From the NCBI RefSeq assembly GCF_019457915.1, contig NZ_JAHZSS010000023.1, positions 1-64,000 of the forward strand: 64,000 nucleotides of DNA. Direction: 5' to 3'. Made by a program: the position numbers and the translations under genes. Each line of letters opens with the position of its first letter. Positions within the stretch are counted from its first letter, which is position 1. The stretch is from Neiella holothuriorum (GTDB lineage Bacteria > Pseudomonadota > Gammaproteobacteria > Enterobacterales > Neiellaceae). The notes below the pieces were generated by a model. It did no database searches and was not told the origin of the DNA. It worked only from the letters and a program-made list of their open reading frames with translations. Below are positions 53,601-62,362 of this stretch, one piece after another.

Positions 53601-53960
53601 TTAAGCGGCAATTGGCATTGGATCAGAACCGGCTTGAGCAGGCTGATCGGTGACGTATTCAGGGATAACCAGATGGACGCGTAGCAAGTGCACCATACGA
53701 TGACACTCCCCCGCTAAGCCGTGGGTGAACAATCGACTGCCATTTGCTCGCAACCGTTTTGCCAGTAACAACATTAATGACAACTGCGGTACAGACAGCG
53801 TTGATAGATCCGCCATGTGCAAAACGACGCAGCTGTCGCGCTCAAAGGTGGTAATGGAATCAAGCAAACGATCAAGTTGACGCTCGATAGCAACATTGTC
53901 ATTAACGAGGGAGACATGCAGCTCAGGGTGTGATTGGTAGTGGGTTAGCACGGTAGCCAT
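53601..53960 (-). CDS. STAS-domain protein (SypA-like)
   Basis: This 119-residue protein has a STAS fold (SpoIIAA-like, residues about 12-110). In the SpoIIAA-type motif D-S-S-G the corresponding residues here are Ser56-Val57-Pro58-Gln59 by an ungapped comparison (DLSTLSVPQLSLML with DLSFMDSSGLGVIL), so the classic phosphoserine column is Pro58. Known: in V. fischeri SypA is phosphorylated on Ser56 by SypE. Ser56 is also present here, but the columns may not coincide. The first gene of the A-B-C-D-F-G operon, under a sigma-54 promoter at 53998. Confidence 0.8.
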   Translation of the reverse strand: MATVLTHYQSHPELHVSLVNDNVAIERQLDRLLDSITTFERDSCVVLHMADLSTLSVPQLSLMLLLAKRLRANGSRLFTHGLAGECHRMVHLLRVHLVIPEYVTDQPAQAGSDPMPIAA

Positions 53961-53997
53961 AATGTTCTACTCCGATATATTACCGATGCAGAACTAT

Positions 53998-54013
53998 TGC
54001 GAGGGACGTGCCA
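53998..54013 (-). promoter_or_regulatory. Sigma-54 promoter of the SypA-like operon
   Basis: Minus strand TGGCACGTCCCTCGCA has GG at -24 (54012-54011), exactly 10 bases, then GC at -12 (54000-53999), with a full TGGCACG match. The inferred start of transcription is near 53987, a 27-nt leader. Confidence 0.82.
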
Positions 54014-54086
54014 ATAGGTATTAAAGACTAATTTTCAATTAGTTAGGTCACCAAATCCTGCTATTCAAGAGTTGAATTTGCGGCTT

Positions 54087-54101
54087 TTTGCAAAATGCGA
54101 A
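54087..54101 (-). promoter_or_regulatory. Enhancer-like element 1 (SypG-type site) upstream of the SypA-like operon
   Basis: Minus strand TTCGCATTTTGCAAA differs at one position from the V. fischeri SypG enhancer consensus as I recall it (TTCTCANNNTGCDWN). Its centre is 82 bp upstream of the -24 GG. Confidence 0.7.
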
Positions 54102-54116
54102 ACAGGCTAATGGCGT

Positions 54117-55283
54117 TCAAGCGCGACCCAAGCGGCGCATCACCGATTGCTGTACGTAGCTGATACAGCCGAGCAAACAATTCCAGTGACCTTCGATCAA
54201 ATAATTCAGGGCTTTTAGAAGTGAAGGCCAGGCGTAAGAAGGATTCAAACGCGGCAACAATGCCAGTGCGATCCCCAAAACTTGTAGCGCCAACAACCCA
54301 GCAAACCAAATAGAATTACTTGCCAATAGCGCAGCGCCTACCATACTGGCGAGCACTAAGAATGGGCACAATACCCGCAACGCTTTACCACTAACAAAGG
54401 TAAACGCCACGCCCTTGAAGCGAGGTAACAGTAACTGACGGAGGCGAATAAGTTGCTGCAAATTACCCGCGCCAATACGGCGGCGGCGTTTACGATCTAA
54501 CGCATCACTCGCGTGCTCAAGCTCCAGAGCACAAATGGTTGGCTCGTAAACACCTCGATAGCCCTGCGCAACGATATTCATCGGCAACATAAAATCATCG
54601 TTGATGGTGTCGCTTTTCAGGGTACAAAAGGCTTCACGCCGGATCAGGTAGAAGGCGCCATGGGCACCTTGCAGAGCGCCTAAATTGGCCTCGTTTTGGC
54701 GTACTTTGCGCTGATACTGCCAATATTTAGCTTCACCATCGGAGCCTGGGTTTAGCAATTGATAACTGCCGCAAACCACGCCGACATCAGTCAGTTGAAA
54801 ATGACGCGCGGCCATCTTCATGGCATCAACGGAAATAATCGCCGACACATCAGATAACGCCACAATATCTGCAGTGGATGCGGCGATCGCCTCATTAAGT
54901 AGCGCGACTTTGCCGCGGTTATTGGCATATTCCGCGACTTCAATAGAAAATTCGCAGAACGGCAGTTGGGTTAATGTCTGGCGTGCAACAGAGACGGTGT
55001 CATCGGTGCAGCCATCACATAGCAAACGAATCGACAAGCGCTCCGCCGGATAATCTAAAAAGGCCAACATCCACAGTTTATCGGCCACATAATCTTGTTC
55101 GTTATAAGCGGGGATCAACAACTCGATGCGTGGCCACTGCGCAGGTTCGTTTGGTAGTTTCTGAGCTGACGATTCGCTTGCCGATCGTCCTTGACGATCG
55201 CCTAACCAAGCTAATAACAGCGGGTATATCACATGGTGATAAGCCACTAAAAACAACGACATTAACGTTATAAATTCAATCAT
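54117..55283 (-). CDS. Family 2 glycosyltransferase, membrane-bound (SypQ-like)
   Basis: The 388 residues carry a GT2 domain (LLIPAYNEQDYVADKL, CDGCTDDT for the nucleotide-sugar Asp, LSDVSAIIS as the second Asp region, and a Q-x-x-R-R-like RKRRRRIGAGNLQQL), an N-terminal membrane anchor and C-terminal hydrophobic segments. This is the layout of processive-type transferases (PgaC-like). Start 55283 is preferred among three ATGs because GAGG lies eight bases before it. It follows the GT1 gene by 14 bp in the M-N-O-P-Q unit. Confidence 0.86.
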   Translation of the reverse strand: MIEFITLMSLFLVAYHHVIYPLLLAWLGDRQGRSASESSAQKLPNEPAQWPRIELLIPAYNEQDYVADKLWMLAFLDYPAERLSIRLLCDGCTDDTVSVARQTLTQLPFCEFSIEVAEYANNRGKVALLNEAIAASTADIVALSDVSAIISVDAMKMAARHFQLTDVGVVCGSYQLLNPGSDGEAKYWQYQRKVRQNEANLGALQGAHGAFYLIRREAFCTLKSDTINDDFMLPMNIVAQGYRGVYEPTICALELEHASDALDRKRRRRIGAGNLQQLIRLRQLLLPRFKGVAFTFVSGKALRVLCPFLVLASMVGAALLASNSIWFAGLLALQVLGIALALLPRLNPSYAWPSLLKALNYLIEGHWNCLLGCISYVQQSVMRRLGRA

Positions 55284-55297
55284 CCTCATCGCCTCAG

Positions 55298-56389
55298 TTA
55301 CGCTGCATAGACCCAAGAATTACGTAAACCTGCGTACCGCTTCGCCATTGTTTTGCCGTCTCCTTCGGCGGTCACAAACAATCGCGGATTAACCGCGGAA
55401 GGCTTTGCTAACGCTTGTTGTAAACACGCCGCCATTTGTTTCGGCGCGCCGGGCTCAATCAAATGGCCAGACCCTGGGCACAAAGCTTCATGACTGGCGC
55501 CGACATTGGTGACAACCGCGGGGATGCCACAGGCTTGGGCTTCGAGCAAAACCAACGACAATCCCTCGTTAAAGGACGGTAAGCAAAACAGATCTAAGGC
55601 TTGGTAAAACTGAGGCATTTGTTCAACATTGCCAAGAAAATGAACTCGGTCGTTGATACCCAGTTGTTCGCTCAGCACTTGTAATTCAGTCTTTAGCGAG
55701 CCATCGCCGGCAATGGCTAGATGAACGTCAGGGGTTAACTCAGCTACAGCTTGCAGCAATACCGAGTGGCCTTTTTCTGGCTCTAATCTGCCAGCGGCAC
55801 CTACTAAGGCACAAGTCTGGGGGAGTTGAAGCGCAGCTCTGGCTATCGCTTTGGAGCCCAAACAAAATCGCTCGGTATTAATACCATTTTGAATGACTTG
55901 CACATCACCGGTTGATACTCGCAAGTGACGGCTCATATCCTTAGCAACAAGCCTAGCGTCAGCAACTAACTGTGGCCTCACCACGCTCAGCATCAATCGT
56001 TGCAAACGGCAACGCTTTTTGTCCTGTAAGTGCCAAGCATCATGTTCGGTGTGAATCAAGCTGCTGATACCACTCAAACGCGCCGCGATTCCGGCATATA
56101 CCAAGGGTCCGATATGATGTGTATGCACGCTGGCGACGTCAAAAAATCGCATCAAATCCATTAAGCGCTTGATGAGTGATGGCTGCCAACCCGGCTGTTT
56201 ATCGAGAAACAACAAGTGATCCGCAAACGGCCTTAGTTTGGGCCAATCTAGCAACGCCTGTTTTTTGGTGCCCTCCAACGACACCACATAAGCCACTTCC
56301 CCCCGCTCGCGCATGCGGCACAAATCCAACGCCATGGTTTCAATACCACCGGGCTTTAAGTGTTGAACAACTTGAATAAATACACTCAT
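55298..56389 (-). CDS. Family 4 (group 1) glycosyltransferase (SypP-like)
   Basis: This 363-residue GT-B enzyme has the N-terminal GGIETMALDLC acceptor loop (HLKPGGIET), SVHTHHIGPLVYAGIAARL, and the C-terminal donor motif E-x7-E in FNEGLSLVLLEAQACGIPAVVTN. It adds one sugar to a growing glycan; the sugar is unknown. It starts one base after the Wzz gene stops, so the two are tightly coupled. Confidence 0.9.
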   Translation of the reverse strand: MSVFIQVVQHLKPGGIETMALDLCRMRERGEVAYVVSLEGTKKQALLDWPKLRPFADHLLFLDKQPGWQPSLIKRLMDLMRFFDVASVHTHHIGPLVYAGIAARLSGISSLIHTEHDAWHLQDKKRCRLQRLMLSVVRPQLVADARLVAKDMSRHLRVSTGDVQVIQNGINTERFCLGSKAIARAALQLPQTCALVGAAGRLEPEKGHSVLLQAVAELTPDVHLAIAGDGSLKTELQVLSEQLGINDRVHFLGNVEQMPQFYQALDLFCLPSFNEGLSLVLLEAQACGIPAVVTNVGASHEALCPGSGHLIEPGAPKQMAACLQQALAKPSAVNPRLFVTAEGDGKTMAKRYAGLRNSWVYAA

Positions 56390-56390
56390 G

Positions 56391-57830
56391 TTAATGCTCC
56401 GTCAGAGGGGGAATTCGGGTAATAACCGCAATGCCCGTTAAGGCTTCAATATCGTTAATGGTGCGGAGTGTTGGATCGCTAAGTTCAAACAGCAGCACCA
56501 AGCCGGCGCCGAGCCCTAACCCACCCATCAATCCTGCAATCACAAATAACCACAGCGGTAAGTTCGTTGGTTGGCCGGGCGTAAACGGCCGATCAATAAT
56601 TTTTATCCGTTCGGATTGCTCAAATTTGCCGAGCGCGCCGGTCACTTTGGCCATTTCGTAACGCTGCAACAGATCTTCATAGAGGCCCCGCTTTACGCGT
56701 AAATCGCGCTGTAGCGACAGAAGCTGACGTTCTTGATCGCCAACGGAACCCACCTGCTCTTGCAGCGCGGTGGCTAAATTTTGTAGCTGTTTAACTTCTT
56801 CTCTCAGGCCGTTAACGCGTTGCTGCGCATTTTGCAGCGCTTCAAGCTGTACCATCATCAATCCGTCTTGACTGTCTTGTAGCGACAACGCCAACTGCAG
56901 CCCTGCTTGCGCCGATGTTGGCTGTTGATCTGCCTCCTTCATGTCATTGCGTTGGCTTAGCGCATTACTTCGCTCCAGTTGTAATTGGCGAATGGTTCGC
57001 TGTAGTGCCTGAATTTTTGAATGGTCATCGGTATAGCGCGCTCGGAATGAGACCAACTCGGCCTTGCGACTGATGATTTGCTCTTCAAGTCTCGCCAACA
57101 CCGGATCCGTGCGGGACAGTTGCTGATCTAATGAACCGAGGCTTTGCTCTGCCCCCGACAATTCGGCTTGCCGTTCAAGTAACTTCTGACGCAAGCGCGA
57201 CAACCGTTCTGTATTCGCCGAATGCAACTCAGGCAAGCCGTTGGCGTTGTCAGAGCGAAATTGCGCTAATGCCATTTCAGCAAGCTCTAACTGGTCGCGG
57301 CTTAACGCCAAATGAGTCGCTAAAAATCGTTCCGATTCGCGTATCGATGAGCGTTCCGGTGCCAATAGGTTTTCAACAAAACGTTGAGTGACTTGTTGTA
57401 AGACAGGCTCAATGGACGTGGCATTTTCAGCGCGATACTCAATGCGGATCACATCAGGGCCAATCTGCGTCACGGTTAGCGCATCAGACAGTTGTTGGAT
57501 CACCCAATCGCGTTCGCCAGCTGTGCTGTTTTGGTCAATCAAATTTTGTGCGATGGCAACTTCCGTCAACATGTGTCGGCTATGCAGCAAGGTCGTTAGC
57601 GCATTCATACGCATATCGAGGTTGGCCGACACCGCTAAATCTTCAAGAAATGGATTAAGCTTGGCGGTCTCCTGAATGAGTAGCGTGGTATGAGCGCGAT
57701 ACACTTTCGGTGCTGTCATGCCGACAACTAGACCGATAATTGGCAGCACAAGCGTAGGCATCACCAATAGATATCGGCGCCGCCAAAGCGCATCGAGCCA
57801 CAAGTAAATTCGGGGTAGTAATTCATTCAT
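56391..57830 (-). CDS. Wzz-type chain-length protein with coiled coil (SypO-like)
   Basis: The 479 residues have two membrane helices (about 18-40 and 440-460) flanking a long periplasmic coiled coil (about 170-400), with the typical Pro-rich approach to the second helix (DRPFTPGQPTNLPLW). There is no cytoplasmic kinase domain; the separate ATPase gene at 49994 may supply that part. ATG 57830 has GAGGGA upstream; the frame runs 26 codons earlier into the previous gene. SypO is required for syp polysaccharide production. Confidence 0.9.
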   Translation of the reverse strand: MNELLPRIYLWLDALWRRRYLLVMPTLVLPIIGLVVGMTAPKVYRAHTTLLIQETAKLNPFLEDLAVSANLDMRMNALTTLLHSRHMLTEVAIAQNLIDQNSTAGERDWVIQQLSDALTVTQIGPDVIRIEYRAENATSIEPVLQQVTQRFVENLLAPERSSIRESERFLATHLALSRDQLELAEMALAQFRSDNANGLPELHSANTERLSRLRQKLLERQAELSGAEQSLGSLDQQLSRTDPVLARLEEQIISRKAELVSFRARYTDDHSKIQALQRTIRQLQLERSNALSQRNDMKEADQQPTSAQAGLQLALSLQDSQDGLMMVQLEALQNAQQRVNGLREEVKQLQNLATALQEQVGSVGDQERQLLSLQRDLRVKRGLYEDLLQRYEMAKVTGALGKFEQSERIKIIDRPFTPGQPTNLPLWLFVIAGLMGGLGLGAGLVLLFELSDPTLRTINDIEALTGIAVITRIPPLTEH

Positions 57831-57840
57831 CGCAAATCCC

Positions 57841-59007
57841 TCAACTAACTTGCAGCAAGTGATTGATTTGACGGGCCCGCACATCCCAGCTTTCCGCTGC
57901 AACAGCAAGCTGTTGATGGCGCCGCCAACGTTGCGTTACCGGACGTTGGCAACGCGCTAAAGCCAGCTGCCACTGGGCCAACGAACTGGCTTGTTGGACA
58001 ACATCACGATAAGGCTTAAGGGCTGGGAATGGCGTGCTGATCACCGGTGTACCAGAGGCTAAATACTCACGCAACTTGAGTGGGTTGCAGGCTTTAATTT
58101 GGGCGCAATCATGAAACGGTAGCAAGGCTGCTTGCCAATGTTGCACGTGCCCTGGCAGCTGATGATGAGCAACCGCTGGCAATAGTTGAATGTTGCTAAC
58201 GTTGCGGAGTATCTCTACATCAGTTTCAACATTGCCCATGAGCACGAAATGCCAATTTGGCATGGCTTGCGCCAGCGCTTTAATGAGCGGCAAATCCAAC
58301 CAGCTCGCAATACTGCCGTAAAACCCGGCAATTAGTTTTTGCGGCGGTAATTGCTCAGGCCGAGGCACCTGTTTTGAAAACAAACGTATATCAACGCCAT
58401 GGGGCAATAGTTGCACTTGTTTACGGCGCCCAGCCTTTTGTTGCAGTTGCTGCTGAATGGTTTTACTGGCAGCACAAACAGTATTTACACGGCTGATTAA
58501 CTGCGTTTCACAACGCGCTACGTGGGCGTGGTCAACGCCCGCCAGCGCGCTAAAATCATCACCACAATAATAAAGACTATGACTCTCGCTTTGGCTGCCA
58601 AGCCAATCCACAGCGGTCGGTAACGAGATCCACAAATCCAATTGGCGGATATGAAACCGCCGACGTACACGGTTAATTTGCCGGTTCACCAACCAAACGT
58701 TGAGCCGACGGAGCAAGGTTGAACGTGCAGCAGGAAACACCAACGGCTGGATCACCGTCATCTTTGTTGGCGTATCGACTGGTTTTGCTTTTGTTTGTGT
58801 GCCGCGCCACCAGTTAGCGAGTTTTTCCAACACGCGTAAACCATCTCGCCAACTTAAACGCGGCCTGCGTAAACCAATTGAATTGACCCAAATGATGCGG
58901 CGCTGCTCGGCTAACGCTCGCACAATATGTTGCGTACTGCTTGGGTGGCGGCCCCAATCCTCGCCGAATACTAATAAGGCCGTTTGCTTATCGTTGAAGT
59001 AGCTCAT
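57841..59007 (-). CDS. Group 1 glycosyltransferase (SypN-like)
   Basis: A 388-residue GT-B-type transferase. The N-terminal domain opens with LLVFGEDWGRHPSSTQHIVRALA, and the C-terminal half has LLPHGVDIRLF, KLIAGFYGSIASW and the donor-site segment CNPLKLREYLASGTPVIST with the family E in KLREYLASG. The fold matches EPS transferases that use a nucleotide or polyprenyl donor; the sugar is unknown. It overlaps the acetyltransferase gene by four bases (ATGA). Confidence 0.85.
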   Translation of the reverse strand: MSYFNDKQTALLVFGEDWGRHPSSTQHIVRALAEQRRIIWVNSIGLRRPRLSWRDGLRVLEKLANWWRGTQTKAKPVDTPTKMTVIQPLVFPAARSTLLRRLNVWLVNRQINRVRRRFHIRQLDLWISLPTAVDWLGSQSESHSLYYCGDDFSALAGVDHAHVARCETQLISRVNTVCAASKTIQQQLQQKAGRRKQVQLLPHGVDIRLFSKQVPRPEQLPPQKLIAGFYGSIASWLDLPLIKALAQAMPNWHFVLMGNVETDVEILRNVSNIQLLPAVAHHQLPGHVQHWQAALLPFHDCAQIKACNPLKLREYLASGTPVISTPFPALKPYRDVVQQASSLAQWQLALARCQRPVTQRWRRHQQLAVAAESWDVRARQINHLLQVS

Positions 59008-59729
59008 GCGGCGCCCTCCGACAAACGACGGATGACTCTGGCAGGCACTCCGCCCGCTAACACGCCAGCAGGCAAACTTGTACAGACAACGCTACCGGCG
59101 GCAACAACCGTGCCTTCGCCAATACATACGCCCGCCATCACCTTTACGCCAGTTGCCAGCCACACATCCCGTTGCAGCACTATGTCGCCCACTTGCTGTT
59201 GCTCGCAAGGTAACCCTTGGGCGCGTTTATTGGCATCTAATGGGTGACCCGGGTAGCCAGCAAGAAAACATTCGCCAGCGATACGAACGTTGTCATGTAA
59301 TTCCACCCGGCGGCCCACCGCAATAGTGGTTCGCCAGCCAATATCAACATTGTTGCCAACATAAATGACCGGCTCGATATGACGATCACTTCGGCCCGAA
59401 AAGGTTGTATGGCCAGATATCCGGCATGAATCGCCAACATACAATTGCAATTTGCCACTGATCAATGGAATGCCAGAATACAGGTATAGACGACAGCAAC
59501 TTCCCAACACTTTGGCGCGAAACAATGGCGTCCACCAGCACAACCGTAAGCAGGTGTGCAAAGCGCCTATCACTATCTGACGGAGGGTATAACAAGTAGC
59601 AAACACCATACGCCAGCGGGGTAACGACACTAGGCGTAATGCTTTCGCATGATTCACTAACGCTTGGAGCGGTTTAGCGTCTGAATGTTTTATCCAGCAA
59701 CGGGTTTTATCAAGCCATGTTGTCATCAT
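59004..59729 (-). CDS. Hexapeptide-repeat acetyltransferase (SypM-like)
   Basis: This 241-residue protein carries a left-handed beta-helix (LbH) of the CysE/LacA type from about residue 105 (VGNNVDIGWRTTIAVG, HDNVRIAGECFLAGYPGHPLD, then VWLATGVKVMAGVCIGEGTVVAAGSVVC), and ends in a short tail (LAGGVPARVIRRL). It probably acetylates a sugar of the polymer. The ATG has GAGAGGAA upstream. It is the first gene of the M-N-O-P-Q unit under a sigma-54 promoter at 59763. Confidence 0.9.
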   Translation of the reverse strand: MMTTWLDKTRCWIKHSDAKPLQALVNHAKALRLVSLPRWRMVFATCYTLRQIVIGALHTCLRLCWWTPLFRAKVLGSCCRLYLYSGIPLISGKLQLYVGDSCRISGHTTFSGRSDRHIEPVIYVGNNVDIGWRTTIAVGRRVELHDNVRIAGECFLAGYPGHPLDANKRAQGLPCEQQQVGDIVLQRDVWLATGVKVMAGVCIGEGTVVAAGSVVCTSLPAGVLAGGVPARVIRRLSEGAA

Positions 59730-59762
59730 TTGATTCCTCTCAATACGTCTACAACGATAGAG

Positions 59763-59778
59763 AGCAGGAACCTTGCCA
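59763..59778 (-). promoter_or_regulatory. Sigma-54 promoter of the SypM-like operon
   Basis: Minus strand TGGCAAGGTTCCTGCT has GG (59777-59776), exactly 10 bases, then GC (59765-59764). Transcription should start near 59752, a 23-nt leader. The rest of the 248-bp gap (59730-59977) holds the enhancer-like element at 59841 and no ORF. Confidence 0.8.
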
Positions 59779-59840
59779 AATCGACAAATAACGCAATTTC
59801 AATAGGTTACGCGTTTACAGCCACACATTGACGCTGCTTA

Positions 59841-59855
59841 TTCGCAATCTGCAAA
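59841..59855 (+). promoter_or_regulatory. Enhancer-like element 2 upstream of the SypM-like operon
   Basis: Plus strand TTCGCAATCTGCAAA matches the recalled SypG enhancer at all fixed positions but one (G for T at position 4). Its centre is 71 bp upstream of the -24 GG. Confidence 0.7.
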
Positions 59856-59977
59856 TCGGTAAACAGCGTCAGTAACAAAGCGGAACGGGAAAGCGAACTA
59901 AACAGCAAATGAGCACGAGGTAGGTTCACACTGGATAGTGTTAGTTACCCAAACCAGATGCACACCATGATTAAAAA

Positions 59978-61360
59978 CTAGTTTAATGCGCTGTTGCGAT
60001 CTGGGGGGCTGGCATAACGTCTCAGCATTAGCATCATCGTTGTTAATAGCCAGAACGCTGCAATCAACAAACTTATCCAGCTGGGCAGCCATCCCCAACT
60101 GGCCAAACACAAGCAGCACATAGTCATGGAAACAACCATCGATAGCATTGGGTAATCGAGTTTAAAAATACGCTGACTCACCCAGCTAAACACCACTAAA
60201 CGAGTGCCATACACGACGACATTGGCCAACAACAAGCCTTCAATACTCCAGATAGGCACGACCCACATATAGAGCCCAATGGCCATTGCCGCGAATGCGG
60301 CATTAATTCGAGGCAACCAAATAGGCCGTTGCTGGGTATAGCAGCCAAAATCAAGAACACTAGTGGCAAGGCGAAACCCCAACATGATTAACAAAGCAGG
60401 CAACCAGGCGAGGCCTAAGAGATATTCGGCAGGCAGTAACCAGCGTAGTATTGGCTCAGCGATGGCACATACAATCAGTAGGCTCGCCATCAACAGCACC
60501 AGCACGACTTGATGAACAACAACAATGCGCGCTTGACCGGCTTTCGATTGTGCCAACTCATAGCGTTTTGGCCCCCACCACAGCTCAAACACTGCAAAAC
60601 CGACCGCTATCGCCTCGGTCAATTTGAGCATGATGCCGTAGTGCGCCAACGTCTCGGCACCCAACCAATGGCTGATGACCATGCGATCGAGTCCGTACAT
60701 CACAAATAGTGCCAGCGATGCGCCAATCAAACTCGATTGATAACTTACGATCTGACCAATTAATTGGCGGCACATTGGCAACCGCCACTGTGTTCGGAGC
60801 AGGTACAAACCGATGACAAGCGCGGTCAGATTGGCGGCAACACTAGCCATCAAAATGCCATCAATACCCCAACCTAAAAACAAAGCGGATAGAGTGCCAA
60901 CGGCTTGGGTTAGGGTTTGCGCCGCAACGACCATGCAGTAATGATCCGCTCTATTTTGAATCCGAAGCCACACTTGAACCGGATACAACATCATCATTAA
61001 CCAAACACATACCGCAATAAGGCTTCCCTGATACCAGGTGACAGCGTGATAGATTTGTACTGGATTCACGGCAATTAAAGCCAAGCAAGCCAGCGCAACC
61101 AACAAGCCATAGCCACTACTTAGTTTGACCGCCGTTGCTAGCAGACCTTGCTTCGAGTCGGCTGCCAACTTAGGTAATGCGCCAGCGCTAATCTCAAACA
61201 ATGAAGCCAGTGTTAGGGTAATAATGATCAACTCTAGGGTGCCGTATTCGGCAACGGAAAGATAACGAGTGGTGATTGGCAGCAAGATGAAACCCAAGCC
61301 TTTTTGCAGCATGGTAAGCGCGCCATACAGCGCAATTTGATGCCAGCTCGTCCGGATCAT
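59978..61360 (-). CDS. Wzx-type oligosaccharide flippase (SypK-like)
   Basis: This 460-residue polytopic protein has about twelve hydrophobic segments and the MATE/Wzx family start (YGALTMLQKGLGFILLPITTRYLSVAEYGTLEL in parts). It flips lipid-linked repeat units across the inner membrane. ATG 61360 lies one base after the upstream GT stop codon; the frame runs 38 codons earlier into that gene, where it has no family similarity and is Cys-rich. Confidence 0.9.
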   Translation of the reverse strand: MIRTSWHQIALYGALTMLQKGLGFILLPITTRYLSVAEYGTLELIIITLTLASLFEISAGALPKLAADSKQGLLATAVKLSSGYGLLVALACLALIAVNPVQIYHAVTWYQGSLIAVCVWLMMMLYPVQVWLRIQNRADHYCMVVAAQTLTQAVGTLSALFLGWGIDGILMASVAANLTALVIGLYLLRTQWRLPMCRQLIGQIVSYQSSLIGASLALFVMYGLDRMVISHWLGAETLAHYGIMLKLTEAIAVGFAVFELWWGPKRYELAQSKAGQARIVVVHQVVLVLLMASLLIVCAIAEPILRWLLPAEYLLGLAWLPALLIMLGFRLATSVLDFGCYTQQRPIWLPRINAAFAAMAIGLYMWVVPIWSIEGLLLANVVVYGTRLVVFSWVSQRIFKLDYPMLSMVVSMTMCCLCLASWGWLPSWISLLIAAFWLLTTMMLMLRRYASPPDRNSALN

Positions 61361-61361
61361 C

Positions 61362-62351
61362 TTAGCTTTTACCAAATCTGACGATGGTTTTGAGCCAACT
61401 CGTTGCGCCCTGCACTCGTTGCCACATCCACAGGCGCAACAGTTGTTCGCTGCCAACCTTAAAGCACCGCACAAAGTAGTTATCGGCTAGCGCCTCGTGG
61501 TGACGATCGAGCCCATACCGAACGATAAGGTGATGGGTGTACAGCCAATAGCCACGTAACTCGTGCCAACTGACCTTAGTGTTTAGCTGTAACATGGCAT
61601 GGCGGCACAGCGCTAACAACAGTAACTGCTGATGGCTATTTTCCTGCTGCTGCGGCTCTATGCTGACGAGCAAGTCAGTCATGGTTCGCATACGGGCAAA
61701 CAAGCGTTGGCTGTCTTGCCCCTCGCTGCGACAGATCCCGTTTGGATTAGCACGGTAGATGTAGCCGAGTTGCGCCACTTGATGTATTGCCGACGATGTC
61801 ATTAAGGCTTTAAGTACAAACACTTCATCTTCGAATAATTGACCGTCAGCAAAGCGAAGTTGCGCCTGATGAATAAGGCGTCGGCTGAATAACTTATTAC
61901 AAGCAGATGTGTTCTCAACCGCGCTCTTAAATACCAATCGCTCACGGTGCTCACCGCTTTCTAGCGCCATGCCGCAACTAACCACCTCGGCTTGATGCGT
62001 CAATGCCGCCCGCACCAAGTGTTCATACATATCGGGAGCAACATAGTCATCGCTATCCACAAAGCCGATGTACTGGCCATTGGCGTGCGCTAATCCTGTA
62101 TTTCTAGCAGATGCCAATCCTCGATTGCGGTCATGTTCAATGACGATTAAACGGCCATCAAACTGAGCTTGGTAACGGGCCAAAATGGCAGCGCATTGAT
62201 CGGGGCTGGCGTCATTAACAACCACAATTTCAATGGATGTTAAACTCTGTTTCAATAGGCTTTGTAGGCACTGCACGAGGTATTGTTCGGTGTTATAGAC
62301 AGGCACAATCACACTGACCAATGGCTTATTTTCGCGGGTAGGAATAGTCAT
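61362..62351 (-). CDS. Family 2 glycosyltransferase (second of a pair)
   Basis: This 329-residue GT2 enzyme has VSVIVPVYNTEQYLVQCLQSLL, the Asp motif VVVNDASPDQC and the DxD GFVDSDDYVAPDMYEHL, with a FEDEVFVLKAL acceptor region. ATG 62351 has AAGGAT upstream, and the frame runs 20 codons earlier. Sequence architecture is very like the previous gene (62363-63394), suggesting duplication. It may correspond to SypI, SypJ or SypH, but I cannot assign which. Confidence 0.87.
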   Translation of the reverse strand: MTIPTRENKPLVSVIVPVYNTEQYLVQCLQSLLKQSLTSIEIVVVNDASPDQCAAILARYQAQFDGRLIVIEHDRNRGLASARNTGLAHANGQYIGFVDSDDYVAPDMYEHLVRAALTHQAEVVSCGMALESGEHRERLVFKSAVENTSACNKLFSRRLIHQAQLRFADGQLFEDEVFVLKALMTSSAIHQVAQLGYIYRANPNGICRSEGQDSQRLFARMRTMTDLLVSIEPQQQENSHQQLLLLALCRHAMLQLNTKVSWHELRGYWLYTHHLIVRYGLDRHHEALADNYFVRCFKVGSEQLLRLWMWQRVQGATSWLKTIVRFGKS

Positions 62352-62362
62352 CTTTGCAATCC

